Of a DNA stretch of 64,000 nt, positions 52,605 through 62,235 are shown one piece after another. Source of the DNA: Dryocola sp031988645 (GTDB taxonomy: Bacteria; Pseudomonadota; Gammaproteobacteria; Enterobacterales; Enterobacteriaceae); assembly GCF_051307045.1 (NCBI RefSeq), contig NZ_CP150452.1:1922001-1986000 (forward strand). The letters are read 5' to 3'. Numbering within the stretch: the stretch's first letter is position 1; every line of letters starts with the position of its first letter. Under the pieces are notes generated by a model that made no database searches, was not told the origin of the DNA, and saw nothing but the letters and a program-made list of their open reading frames with translations. The translations under genes were made by a program, and so were the position numbers.

Positions 52605-52639
52605 ATCATAGCGGACGAAAATTAAACAAAGGCTAACCG
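52605..52639 (-). promoter_or_regulatory. PhoP box and -10 of mgtS
   Basis: The minus strand reads CGGTTA-GCCTT-TGTTTA (52639-52623), then 12 bases, then TATGAT (52610-52605). The second repeat is a full consensus match and the first has two mismatches. It lies just past the ftrA stop. Confidence 0.75.
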
Positions 52640-52650
52640 TCGGTAAATTT

Positions 52651-53658
52651 TTATTCCGGCGAGGTAAAAGTTTTACGATAAGCGGCGGGCGTGGTGGCGA
52701 GCTGCGTGCGGAAATGATGGCGCAGGGTGGCGGCGCTGCCGAACCCGACCTGTTCGGCAATCCGCTCGATGGACAGGGCGCTGTTTTCCAGCAGGTCCCG
52801 GCTTCTGGCCAAACGCGCGGCTAACAGCCATCTGGCTGGCGTGGTGCCCGTCGCGGTCGCGAAGCGCCGCAGAAAAGTGCGCGGGCTCATGCCGACGAAT
52901 TTTGCGAGGGACGCCACGCTGTGCTCTTCGGCCAGGCCGGCATGCAGACGATCGAACAGCGGCCCCAGCCGGTGGCTCTCATAGGCGACGGGAACCGCCT
53001 GTTGGATAAACTGCGCCTGGCCGCCGTCGCGGTGGGGCGGAACCACCAGCCGGCGAGCGACGATGTTAGCCGCGGCGCTGCCGTAATCGCGCCGTACCAG
53101 GTGTAAACATAAGTCGATGCCCGCCGCGCTGCCGGCGGAGGTCAGCACGCTGCCGTTATCGATATACAAAACGTCCGCCGTGACCTGAATATCGGGATAG
53201 CGTTGCCGCAGCAAATCGGTGTACCGCCAGTGCGTCGTGGCCTGTCGGTTACTGAGCAGGCCCGCGGCGGCCAGCACAAACACCCCGGAGCAGATGGACA
53301 TAATCCGCGCGCCGCGAAGATGCGCGGCGACCAGCGCATCGCAAAGCTCCGTCGGTACGGGCGCATCGGCGCCGCGCCAGCCCGGCACGATGATGGTTCC
53401 GGCCTGCGCCAGCAGCTCAAGACCGCCGTCCACCGCCAGCCGGATTCCGCCGGTAGCGCGAAGTTCGCCCTTATCGATCCCCGCCACGGCGAAGCGATAC
53501 CACTCCTCACCCATTTCCGGACGCGCCAGCCCGAAGATTTCAACGGCAACGCCGAATTCGAAGGTACACAGCCCGTCATAGGCTAAAGCAATAACTAATG
53601 GATTCTTCACCGCGGCATCCGCAGGGCTGTTTGTCATGATCTGCACGCTATATGGCAT
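52651..53658 (-). CDS. ftrA: FtrA-like regulator (GlxA/AraC family)
   Basis: Regulator of 335 residues with an N-terminal DJ-1/PfpI-like domain (about 20-190, with ICSGVFVLAAAGLLSN carrying the usual nucleophile-elbow Cys) and a C-terminal AraC helix-turn-helix pair (about 225-325, SVASLAKFVGMSPRTFLRRF and IERIAEQVGFGSAATLRHHF). This architecture is that of FtrA/GlxA. It is divergent from a rhodanese-like gene, a common FtrA partner. The ATG at 53658 is preferred; a GTG at 53667 and an ATG at 53637 are alternatives. The effector is unknown. Confidence 0.82.
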   Translation of the reverse strand: MPYSVQIMTNSPADAAVKNPLVIALAYDGLCTFEFGVAVEIFGLARPEMGEEWYRFAVAGIDKGELRATGGIRLAVDGGLELLAQAGTIIVPGWRGADAPVPTELCDALVAAHLRGARIMSICSGVFVLAAAGLLSNRQATTHWRYTDLLRQRYPDIQVTADVLYIDNGSVLTSAGSAAGIDLCLHLVRRDYGSAAANIVARRLVVPPHRDGGQAQFIQQAVPVAYESHRLGPLFDRLHAGLAEEHSVASLAKFVGMSPRTFLRRFATATGTTPARWLLAARLARSRDLLENSALSIERIAEQVGFGSAATLRHHFRTQLATTPAAYRKTFTSPE

Positions 53659-53722
53659 TCCTGCCACCTGTCAAGCCGGCGACGCGGCTCTATAGTGGTG
53701 GCTCAAACACAGGGGATGACTT

Positions 53723-54112
53723 ATGAGCTATGTAACCGACTACCCGGCCGCCGCGCCGGAAATTGCCGCCGCCCATTTTTTACAGCGCCTGAACCTTGAA
53801 ACAGACTGCGATGATGTCCATTCGTCGATAAAAGAGGGGGAGATGGATTTTGTCCTGCTGCACGTGGTGGGATCGCCGGAAGCTTTTGCCCGTCGCCATC
53901 TTCCCGGCGCTTTGCATCTTCACCACCGCGACATCAACGAAGGGCGTATGAGCGAATGGCCCGCCGATACGCTGTTTGTGGTGTACTGCGCCGGTCCGCA
54001 CTGCAACGGCGCAGACAGGGCGGCTTTAAAACTGGCGCGCCTGGGGCGTCCGGTTAAAATCATGATCGGCGGCATCACCGGCTGGGCGGATGAGGGGTTC
54101 AGCTTTGCCTGA
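53723..54112 (+). CDS. Rhodanese-like domain protein
   Basis: Single rhodanese domain of 129 residues. The active-site loop is CAGPHCNGAD (C91-C97), with the catalytic-type cysteine followed by a loop of six residues rather than a typical CRxGxR, so sulfur transfer is possible but not certain. The fold is shown by GEMDFVLLHVVGSPEAFARRHLPGAL and VKIMIGGITGWADEG. It is divergent from the FtrA-like regulator, which likely controls it. Substrate unknown. Confidence 0.8.
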   Translation: MSYVTDYPAAAPEIAAAHFLQRLNLETDCDDVHSSIKEGEMDFVLLHVVGSPEAFARRHLPGALHLHHRDINEGRMSEWPADTLFVVYCAGPHCNGADRAALKLARLGRPVKIMIGGITGWADEGFSFA

Positions 54113-54151
54113 TTACCGGCGGCGCGGGGCGGCAGAATCGCATAAGAAAAT

Positions 54152-54176
54152 CCCTCGGCAATAGGGTTACCGAGGG
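54152..54176. terminator. Hairpin after the rhodanese gene
   Basis: CCCTCGG and CCGAGGG arms, 7 bp, 11-base loop, 40 bases after the stop. No clear T run. Confidence 0.5.
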
Positions 54177-54296
54177 TTGCAGAGTGCAGTATAAAATAAG
54201 CGAATAAACACTAAGGCTAACTTCAGAGGAACGATTTTGAAGTTAATACATTGTTAAATATTTTTCCACCTTTTTGTAATAATTAAGGAATTTGCA

Positions 54297-54800
54297 ATGT
54301 CATTGTATAGCGAAACCAAAGCGCAGTTCGTTCAGGGCCTGCACAATCTGAGCGCCATTCTTGAGAAAGGCTCGGTCTGGGCAAAGGAGCACGGCACCAG
54401 CGAAGCGGATTTACTGGGCAAGAAGCTTGCGGAAGATATGTTCCCGCTGGCCCGTCAGGTGCAGGTCACAGGCGATATGGCTAAGCGCGCGGTCGCAAGG
54501 CTTGCGAACGTCGAAGCGCCCGTAATGGAAGATACCGAAACGACTGTCGCTGAGTTACAGGCGCGAATCGCCGCAACGATAGCCTGGATGGAAAGCGTGA
54601 CGGATGAACAGCTTGCAGGGGACGACCAGCGTCCGGTTGTGGTCAAAGCCCGCGAACACGAGCTGCATTTCACCGCCCGCAGCTTTGTTTTCACCTTTGC
54701 GGTGCCGAACTTCTATTTTCACTTCACCACCGCCTACGACATTCTGCGTCATGCCGGGGTGCCGTTAGGCAAGCGCGATTTTTTAGGCAAGATTAATTAA
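54297..54800 (+). CDS. DUF1993 family protein
   Basis: 167-residue helical protein of the DUF1993 family (DinB-like four-helix fold). The family pattern is visible in SLYSETKAQFVQGLHNLSAI, LAEDMFPLARQVQ and the C-terminal FAVPNFYFHFTTAYDILRHAGVPLGKRDFLG. No enzymatic role is known. It has a weak AAGGAAT site just upstream and a single-gene layout, between a hairpin and the convergent gcd gene. Confidence 0.8.
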   Translation: MSLYSETKAQFVQGLHNLSAILEKGSVWAKEHGTSEADLLGKKLAEDMFPLARQVQVTGDMAKRAVARLANVEAPVMEDTETTVAELQARIAATIAWMESVTDEQLAGDDQRPVVVKAREHELHFTARSFVFTFAVPNFYFHFTTAYDILRHAGVPLGKRDFLGKIN

Positions 54801-54843
54801 GCAGGTGTTCCTCCTCTCCTGAAGGAGAGGAGGAAACAGACGG

Positions 54844-57234
54844 CTACGACTTATCAGGCAACGCATAAGCAATAATGTAATCGCCACGGTCAGGAGACTG
54901 TCTTGCCCCGCCTGCGTTAATCACGATGTATTGCTTACCGGTTTTCGGCGATACGTAGGTCATCGGCCCGGACTGGCTGCCAACCGGCAGACGAGATTTC
55001 CAGATTTCTTTGCCGTTCGCGGTATCGAACGCGCGCAGATAGAAATCTTGCGTGCCGGCGAAGAACAGCAGGCCGGACTGCGTGGACAGCGACGCGCCCA
55101 GGGTCGGCATGCCGATCGGGATGGGCATATGCATACGGATGCCTAACGGGCCGGTATCCTGCACCGTGCCGACCGGCACCTGCCAGACAATTTTCCCGGA
55201 TTTCAGATCGACGGCGGACATGGTGCCAAAAGGCGGTTTCTGGCATGGAATGCCCAGCGGCGACAGGAAGCGCTCGCGCATCGCGCCGTACGGCGTGCCG
55301 TCCATCGGCACTATGCCCATCTCAATGCCGCTTGCGTCTTTCGCCACGTTTGCGCGCGGCACCATATAGTTCGCAAGGCCCAGGCGCATATCGTTAACGA
55401 ACATCAGGCTGTTGTTCGGGTCAACGGACACGCTGCCCCAGTTCATGCCGCCCAGCGAGCCTGGATACTGCAGCGAACGATCAAGCCCCGGCGGCGTAAA
55501 GACGCCCTGGTGACGCATCCCTTTAAACTCGATACGGCAGATCAGCAGATCGATCGGCGTCGCGCCCCACATATCCGATTCTTTAAGCGTTTCGTTGCCG
55601 ATCGTTGGCATGCCGACGGAATAGGGCTGGGTTTTCGCATAGCGCTCGCCTTCGACGTTGCCCTGCGGCACCGGACGCTCTTCCACTTTCGCCACCGGCT
55701 CGCCGGTTTCGCGGTTAAGCATGAAGATCATGCCCTGCTTGGAGGTCTGAACCAGCACCGGCGTGGCGCCGCCTTTTCCGTCCGGCAGGTCATAAAGCAG
55801 CGGCTGCGACGGCAGGTCAAAGTCCCACAGATCGTGGTGGGTGGTCTGATAATGCCAGCGCACCCGTCCGCTTGCCGCGTCGACGGCGACGATGGAAGAG
55901 CTGTATTTATCATCTTGCGCGGTACGCGTGCCGCCGAAGAAGTCCGGCGTGGCGTTACCCGTTGGCAGATAGATCAGGCCCAGCTTCGCGTCATAGGACA
56001 TCGCCGACCACACGTTCGGCGTACCGCGCGTATAGGTCTGGCCTTCCGGCGGTACGCCGGTAATCGCCGGGTTGCCCGGGTCCCACGCCCATGCCAGCTT
56101 GCCGGTGTGAACGTCATAGGCGCGCACCACGCCCGGAGGTTCGCCGGTGGAGAAGTTATCCGCCACGCGGCCGCCAACCACCACCACGTTCCCCGCCACC
56201 AGCGGCGTGGAGGTTTGCTGGTAATAGCCCGGTTTTACTTCGCCCATGCCGACTTTCAGATCCACGGTCCCGCGATCGCCGAAGTCCTCGCACAGCTTTC
56301 CGTTATCCGCGTTGATCGCCAGCAGGCGCGCGTCCGTGGTCGGCAGGAACAGGCGGCGAGGGCAGGCCACAGGCTGCGCCGGGGCGGCAAGCGTCGCGGC
56401 GGCCTGCTGGGTGGTTTCTTCGAAATAGCCTAAGCCGCGGCAACGCTGCCAGTTTGGCGCGGTGGCCTTGCTGTCAAAGCGCCATTTTTCTTTACCGGAA
56501 TCCACATCCAGCGCCAGCACCTTGCTGTACGGGGTACAGACAAACAGCGTGTCGCCGACCTGGAGCGGAGTGTTCTGGTCTTCCGCGCCGGAGCCGTTGC
56601 TTTGCGGAATATCTCCGGTGTGCGCAACCCAGGCGACTTTAAGATCGGAAACGTTGTTTTTATTAATTTGATCCAACGCGGCGAAGCGGTCGCCATGGGT
56701 GGTGTTGCCCCAGTGCTTCCAGTCTTTTTGCGCTTCTCCGGCGGCAACAGGTTTAACCGGCACCTCTTCGGTCGCGGCGACCTGCACCTGCGGAACAAAC
56801 ATCCAGCCTGCGCTCACCAGCATACACACGGCCAGCACAGCGGCGATGCCGTAGGCCGGCGCTTTGTTTACCGCAGCGGCGTTACTGGCGGCACGCAGAA
56901 CCGGCCAGGCGATAGCCGCGAGGAACGCCAGCACCGCAAAGGTGAACAGGCGTGAAAACAGCGGCCAGAAATCCATGCCCGCATCGCTGACGGCCCAGAA
57001 AACGGAGCAGATAAAGGCGAGAGCGTAAAGCGCCAGCCCGGAGACTTTTTTTCTGAAAATTAACACGGCGGAAATAAGCATCACGATGCCCATCAGCAGG
57101 AAATACCAGCTGCCGCCAAGCGAGACTAAATAAGCCCCGCCGATGCCGATGGCCAGACCAATGAGGGCCATTAATCCGCCGAGAACCCACAGCAGCGCCA
57201 GTGCGAAGCCGCGTGGGGGAGTATGACTTACCAT
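54844..57234 (-). CDS. gcd: PQQ-dependent glucose dehydrogenase Gcd
   Basis: Inner-membrane quinoprotein of 796 residues, exactly the E. coli Gcd length. About five N-terminal helices (1-140) anchor a periplasmic eight-bladed propeller that oxidises glucose to gluconolactone and passes electrons to ubiquinone. Propeller landmarks are WKHWGNTTHGDRFAALDQIN, FDSKATAPNWQRCRGLGYFE and GTMSAVDLKSGKIVWQVPVG. The ATG at 57234 has AGGAG upstream; the longer frame to 57285 is not supported. It needs PQQ, and the PQQ receptor pqqU is at the left end of the window. No pqq synthesis genes are seen. Confidence 0.97.
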   Translation of the reverse strand: MVSHTPPRGFALALLWVLGGLMALIGLAIGIGGAYLVSLGGSWYFLLMGIVMLISAVLIFRKKVSGLALYALAFICSVFWAVSDAGMDFWPLFSRLFTFAVLAFLAAIAWPVLRAASNAAAVNKAPAYGIAAVLAVCMLVSAGWMFVPQVQVAATEEVPVKPVAAGEAQKDWKHWGNTTHGDRFAALDQINKNNVSDLKVAWVAHTGDIPQSNGSGAEDQNTPLQVGDTLFVCTPYSKVLALDVDSGKEKWRFDSKATAPNWQRCRGLGYFEETTQQAAATLAAPAQPVACPRRLFLPTTDARLLAINADNGKLCEDFGDRGTVDLKVGMGEVKPGYYQQTSTPLVAGNVVVVGGRVADNFSTGEPPGVVRAYDVHTGKLAWAWDPGNPAITGVPPEGQTYTRGTPNVWSAMSYDAKLGLIYLPTGNATPDFFGGTRTAQDDKYSSSIVAVDAASGRVRWHYQTTHHDLWDFDLPSQPLLYDLPDGKGGATPVLVQTSKQGMIFMLNRETGEPVAKVEERPVPQGNVEGERYAKTQPYSVGMPTIGNETLKESDMWGATPIDLLICRIEFKGMRHQGVFTPPGLDRSLQYPGSLGGMNWGSVSVDPNNSLMFVNDMRLGLANYMVPRANVAKDASGIEMGIVPMDGTPYGAMRERFLSPLGIPCQKPPFGTMSAVDLKSGKIVWQVPVGTVQDTGPLGIRMHMPIPIGMPTLGASLSTQSGLLFFAGTQDFYLRAFDTANGKEIWKSRLPVGSQSGPMTYVSPKTGKQYIVINAGGARQSPDRGDYIIAYALPDKS

Positions 57235-57548
57235 AACGTTCTCCTGTCGGAACACGTTGTTGACCATGTTCCATGAACTACACATGCAACGGCGTCTCTC
57301 TTTGCCCGGAGATCGCCTTAATTTGTACCGGTTGGGGTAAACATGAACGCATCTGGCGCGTGGTTAAGCCACTTTCAGGCGAAAGTGAAAAGGGTAACGA
57401 ACCAAATGGTGAATGCGGCAGCTATCATAATCCGTCATTATGATATTGCAAAGTTGTTAATGAGAAATCTCGCATTTATTGCGCATGCGTTGCCAGCAAG
57501 GGCGGGAAGGGCGTAAGCCGGGTGAACAGGCGCCACCCGACGCTCACT
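57235..57548. other. 314-base gap upstream of gcd
   Basis: This region should hold the gcd promoter and the end of the ydeP transcript. It has a GCGCATGCG palindrome near 57481-57489 and an AT-rich stretch around 57420-57480. I see no gene and no convincing regulator site. Confidence 0.4.
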
Positions 57549-59847
57549 TTACGCAATACGGCGGGTTGGCGCACGGGCCGCAGGGCTGATTTTTACCGGC
57601 ACAGATTTTGAGGTCGGCGTGCCCGTACCGTCGCCGACGCTTGCAAGAGGAACCAAAGGGTTCGTTTCCGGATAGTAGGCCGCGAGGTTGCCGCGCGGAA
57701 TGTCGTACGGCACGATTTTGAATCCGCAGACCCGGCGCGTAATGCCGTCGTTCCACACCGTTTCAATATCCACCAGCTCGCCTTCGCGTAAACCGAGTTC
57801 AGCCACATCGTCGGGATGGATAAACAGCACTTCCCGCTGGCCGTAAACCCCGCGGTAACGATCGTCCAGGCCATAAATCGTGGTGTTGTACTGATCGTGC
57901 GAGCGCAGCGTCTGCAGGACAAAAGGCGCGTCCGGCTCGCCAGATAGCGAAACGGGAAGCGGCGCCGCGCTAAACTCTGCTTTGCCGCTCGGCGTGGTAA
58001 AACGCAGCTGCGCCGCAGCGTTACCCAGATAAAATCCGCCGGGCTTTTCGCATTGCTGATTGAAGTTCTGGAAGCCGGGAAGGGTCGCGGCGATATGGTC
58101 GCGGATCAGATTGTAATCACCGGCAAGCGCCAGCCAGTCAAGCTTATCCTTGCCCAGTACGGCGTCGGCGATGCCCGCCACAATGGCCGTTTCCGAACGC
58201 TGGGTGCGGGCAATGGGGTTGCCGATACCTTCGGAGGCATGCACCATGCTGAATGAATCCTCGACGGTAATAAACTGGCGGCCCGTGGCCTGCATATCCG
58301 CCTCGGTGCGCCCGAGCGTGGGCAGAATCAAGCCTTCGCGGCCCGGCACCAGATGGCTGCGGTTAAGCTTGGTGCTGATATGCACCGTCAGGCCGCAGCG
58401 GCGCAGCGCTTCTTCGGTGCGCGGGCTGTCCGGCGCGGCGGCGGCCAGGTTGCCGCCCAGGGCAATCAGCACCTTAACCTCGTCGCGCAGCATGGCGGCC
58501 AAAGCCTGAACGGTGTTGTGCCCGGCGCGGCGCGGCGGCTCAAAGGCAAAATGCCTGCCCAGGCTATCAAGCAGCGCGGCAGACGGCTTTTCGTCGATCC
58601 CCATAGTGCGGTTGCCCTGCACGTTGCTGTGCCCGCGCACCGGGCAAAGGCCCGCGCCCGGCTTGCCAAGGTGGCCGCCCAGCAGCTGCAGGTTGACTAT
58701 TTCGCGAACCGTATTCAGGGAGTGCTTATGCTGCGTGATGCCCATCGCCCAGGTGCAAATCACGCGTTCGGGCCTGCTGCCAGACGGCGGCGGCCTCGCG
58801 CAGCTGCTGCTCGCTTAAGCCGGACTGCCGCGCGATCTGCTGCCAGCTCGTGTTATCAATTTCAGCGAACCAGCCGTCTACGCCATGGGTATGCTCAGCG
58901 ATAAACCGCTCAGCGAAAATCCCTTTTTCACCGCGCGCCAGCCGCTCGCGATGGGTTTCCAGCAGCGCCTTCGCCATGCCGCGCACGGCGGCCATATCCC
59001 CGCCGAGATTCGGCTGGTAGTAGCGGGTGCTGATGGTGCCCGCAAGCGGGGTCACCACCTCCAGCGGTTTTTGCGGATCGGCAAATTTCTCCAGCCCGCG
59101 TTCGCGCAGCGTATTGAAGGTCACTATCTGTGCGCCGTTTTCCGCGGCGTGGCGCAGGCTGTGCAGCATTCGCGGATGGTTGGTGCCAGGATTCTGCCCG
59201 AACACAAATATCGCGTCGGCTCGCTCAAAATCGTCGAGCCGGATGGTGCCTTTCCCGACGCCGATGCTGCGTTTAAGACCGCTGCCGCTGGCTTCGTGAC
59301 ACATGTTTGAGCAGTCCGGGAAATTATTGCTGCCGACCATACGTCCGAAGAGCTGGTAGAGATACGAAGCCTCGTTGCTGGCGCGCCCGGAGGTATACAG
59401 CTCCATCTGATCCGGGTTATCCATCGCGTGGATATGTTGCGCAATCAGCGCCAGGGCCTCATCCCAGCCGATGGGCTCGTAATGGTCGGTGCGGGCGTTG
59501 TAGCGCAGCGGTTCGGTTAAACGGCCCTGGTACTCGAGGAAATAGTCGCTTTGCGCATACAGCTTGCTGACGCTGTGCTGTGCAAAAAACCGGGCGTCGA
59601 TAAAGCGGCGCGTGGCCTCCCAGGTGACGGCCTTGGCGCCGTTTTCGCAAAAGCTGAAGGTGCTTTTGTTGTCGTCTCCCCAGGCGCATCCCGGACAGTC
59701 AAATCCTCGGGCTTTGTTCATGCGCATCAGGTTGCGCAAATTTTTCAGGGCGTGTTTGCTGTCGATAACAAAACGGGTGGTGGCTTCAAGCGAACCCCAG
59801 CCGCCGGCTGCGGCGCGATAGGGCTTAATGGCGGGTTTAAATTTCAT
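57549..59847 (-). pseudogene. ydeP: FdhF/YdeP-family molybdopterin oxidoreductase, one-base frameshift
   Basis: YdeP-type oxidoreductase, about 765 residues if one base is removed (E. coli 759). The N-terminal C51/C54 (FDCPGCAWGD) and the motif EATTRFVIDS-like opening fit the family; E. coli YdeP acts in EvgA-dependent acid resistance, and its reaction is unknown. The first frame (373 codons) reads to AAVWQQA, then shifts at GGCCC (minus strand; 58770-58774); the second frame resumes VICTWAMGITQHKHSLNTV and runs to the end. The shift shares the motif of the other five, so the gene is probably intact. No EvgA box is evident upstream. Confidence 0.88.
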
Positions 59848-59997
59848 CGTGCGGGCGTCTTGTTGCGCAAATAATTACATCCAGTTTACTCCTCTTTAAC
59901 GAAAAGAGTACAAGCGCGGAGGACTGTTTCAGGAGATTGACGGCGGCGTCGGCCAGTCCGGTGCAGAACGAGCGGCTCCTGGTACGGCAATGGCGTA

Positions 59998-60213
59998 TTA
60001 CTCGGGCACCGGCAGGCCCTGGGCGATAAACCAGCGTTCGAGCTTTGCGAGCTGGCGAATATGGTAGCCAATGGCCAGCTCCTCATAAAGCGTACCCGGA
60101 GGCGCCTGAGGAGGGACCTCAGGGCGGGCGCTTAGTATCGCGCGCCTGGCCTGCTGCCAGGCCCGGCGTTTCATTTCAATTTCGTCCGGTCGGATTACCC
60201 GATGTTTCGCCAC
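59998..60213 (-). CDS. Hypothetical protein, 71 residues
   Basis: Small basic protein (GTG start at 60213, MAKHRVIRPDEIEMKRRAWQ) with a Pro-rich middle (RPEVPPQAPPG) and a C-terminal helix (IRQLAKLERWFIAQGLPVP). AGGT lies seven bases before the GTG. I recognise no family. It sits between ydeP and the chemoreceptor gene and may be a separate unit. Confidence 0.5.
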   Translation of the reverse strand: MAKHRVIRPDEIEMKRRAWQQARRAILSARPEVPPQAPPGTLYEELAIGYHIRQLAKLERWFIAQGLPVPE

Positions 60214-60422
60214 GGCTTACCTGTCCGTTGATTTTTTATGAGCACAATTATAACGCGCGAAAGTGACGTTAAGTCGTCCGATGTCCAGGGTATTAACCGA
60301 CTGAATTTTACGCACCGGTCACCAGGGTGAAAATCAAAATGCCCGGACGTTTCATTATTTGTGATGCGCTTAACTTTCCGCAGGTTATTTGCTACTTAGC
60401 CCACACTTCTGCGTCTGCGCAA

Positions 60423-60449
60423 TAAGGATTTGGTCTGCCGGGCCGATGA
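60423..60449 (+). promoter_or_regulatory. Sigma-28 (FliA) promoter of the chemoreceptor gene
   Basis: TAAGGATT, an 11-base spacer, then GCCGATGA; the sigma-28 consensus is TAAAGTTT-N11-GCCGATAA. It lies about 40 bases upstream of the start codon and agrees with flagellar-class control. Confidence 0.75.
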
Positions 60450-60488
60450 GCTTCCTACACTTCTTTTTTGCAAAGAGAACCCATCGAC

Positions 60489-62174
60489 ATGGCCACAAAA
60501 ACACTTTCCCGGCATGGCGCAGTAAATTTCTGGCATCACATCCGCCTGGTCCCGTTATTTAGCTCCATTCTCGGTGGGATTCTGGTGTTATTTGCCCTGT
60601 GTATCGCGCTGGCGAGCTATTTCTTAATCCAGAGCGATAAAGCGTTACAGGACGTCACGGAAGAAATTCACGTGAGAATGGGACTCTCTGACAGCTCAAG
60701 CCACCTGCATACCGCACGGTTGAATATTATTCACGCCGGGTCGGCCGTCCGCGTCGGCGAAATGGATGATATGCGGCTTAATATCGCCGAGGCGGAAAAG
60801 CGCATCAAGCAGGCGCAGGAAGGATTTAACGCCTATATGGAACGGCGCGTTAAAACACCGGCGGACGAGGCGCTGGATGCCGATCTGCGCGCGCGTTTCG
60901 AGGCGTACATCAGTCAGGGCATGCTGCCGATGATCAAATTTGCCAAAAACGGCATGTTCGAGGCAATTATCAAGCATGAGGACGAAGCGGCGCGCAAACT
61001 CGATGCCGATTACAATGCGGTGATGCTCAAAGCGGTGGCCATTCGTACCGAAAGGGCAACGGCGTTAACCGCCGAGGCGCAGGCGCGCACCCGGCTGAGC
61101 GTCATCATTATGGCCGGCGCGTTTGCCGTGGCGCTGTTCATGACCATTTTTACCTTTGTGCTGCTGCGCCGGGTCGTTATCGGGCCGTTACAGCAGGCCG
61201 CCTCCCGCATCGAGCACATCGCCGAGGGGGACTTAACGCTTGCGCAGCAGCCCTGCGGACGCAGCGAAATCGGCAAGCTGAGCCAGCATTTACAGGACAT
61301 GCAGTCTGCGCTGGTTAAAACGGTGGGGTCGGTGCGCGAAGGCGCCGAGGCCATTTACCAGGGAACCAGTGAGATCTCCGCCGGCAACACGGATTTGTCT
61401 TCGCGTACCGAAGAGCAGGCGGCGGCGCTGGAGCAAACGGCGGCCAGCATGGAACAGCTGACGGCGACGGTAAAACAGAACGCCGATAACGCCCACCACG
61501 CCAGCAAGCTTGCGGAAGACGCCTCGAAAAAAGCGAGCGACGGCGGGCGGATTGTCTCCGGCGTGGTGAAAACCATGAGCAATATCTCCACCAGCTCGAA
61601 AAAGATCTCCGAAATCACCGCGGTGATAAACAGCATTGCTTTCCAGACCAACATTCTGGCGCTCAACGCCGCCGTGGAAGCCGCGCGCGCCGGTGAGCAG
61701 GGCCGCGGATTCGCGGTGGTGGCAAGCGAAGTACGCACGCTGGCGCAGCGCAGCGCCCAGGCCGCGAAAGAGATTGAAGGTCTGATTAGCGAGTCCGTTT
61801 CTTTAATTGATTCAGGTTCCGAACAGGTGGTCCATGCGGGTGAAACCATGAACGGGCTGGTCGACGCGGTGCGACGCGTCACGGACATCATGCTGGAAAT
61901 CGCCGCCGCTTCCGACGAACAAAGCCGGGGCATTCAGCAGGTCGGCCAGGCTATTAACGAGATGGACAACGTCACGCAGCAAAACGCCTCGCTGGTGGAA
62001 GAGGCTTCGGCCGCGGCCGTATCGCTGGAAGAGCAGGCTGCGCGCCTGACCGCCGCCGTGGGCATTTTCCGGATGCATTCCCACGCGCAGGCCCCGAAGC
62101 CTGCGGCAGCGAAAGTCATGAAGTTTAAACCCGCTGCGGCGGCGGAAAGCGACGATAACTGGGCGACTTTTTAA
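60489..62174 (+). CDS. Methyl-accepting chemotaxis protein
   Basis: Chemoreceptor of 561 residues. Membrane segments are at about 25-50 and 205-228, with a four-helix-bundle-type periplasmic domain between them, a HAMP domain (about 225-280), and the signalling hairpin ISEITAVINSIAFQTNILALN then EAARAGEQGRGFAVVASEVRTL. The C-terminal NWATF resembles the NWETF pentapeptide that tethers CheR and CheB in Tar and Tsr, so this should be a high-abundance-type receptor. The ligand is unknown. The start is ATG 60489; the TTG at 60468 is a longer option. A sigma-28 promoter is upstream. Confidence 0.93.
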   Translation: MATKTLSRHGAVNFWHHIRLVPLFSSILGGILVLFALCIALASYFLIQSDKALQDVTEEIHVRMGLSDSSSHLHTARLNIIHAGSAVRVGEMDDMRLNIAEAEKRIKQAQEGFNAYMERRVKTPADEALDADLRARFEAYISQGMLPMIKFAKNGMFEAIIKHEDEAARKLDADYNAVMLKAVAIRTERATALTAEAQARTRLSVIIMAGAFAVALFMTIFTFVLLRRVVIGPLQQAASRIEHIAEGDLTLAQQPCGRSEIGKLSQHLQDMQSALVKTVGSVREGAEAIYQGTSEISAGNTDLSSRTEEQAAALEQTAASMEQLTATVKQNADNAHHASKLAEDASKKASDGGRIVSGVVKTMSNISTSSKKISEITAVINSIAFQTNILALNAAVEAARAGEQGRGFAVVASEVRTLAQRSAQAAKEIEGLISESVSLIDSGSEQVVHAGETMNGLVDAVRRVTDIMLEIAAASDEQSRGIQQVGQAINEMDNVTQQNASLVEEASAAAVSLEEQAARLTAAVGIFRMHSHAQAPKPAAAKVMKFKPAAAAESDDNWATF

Positions 62175-62202
62175 TTTTCGGATAAATAGCGGCGAAGGAG
62201 AG

Positions 62203-62225
62203 GGCGGCATATCTGGCTGGCCGCC
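62203..62225 (+). terminator. Hairpin after the chemoreceptor gene
   Basis: GGCGGC and GCCGCC arms, 11-base loop, 28 bases after the stop, followed by TTAAAT. Weak T tract. Confidence 0.45.
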
Positions 62226-62235
62226 TTAAATACCT

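Noticed and set aside
25568..58774. Phase variation as the cause of the six frameshifts
   Set aside because: The runs are only 3-5 bases, too short for typical slipped-strand switching, and the genes (transporters, reductases) are not usual phase-variable loci.
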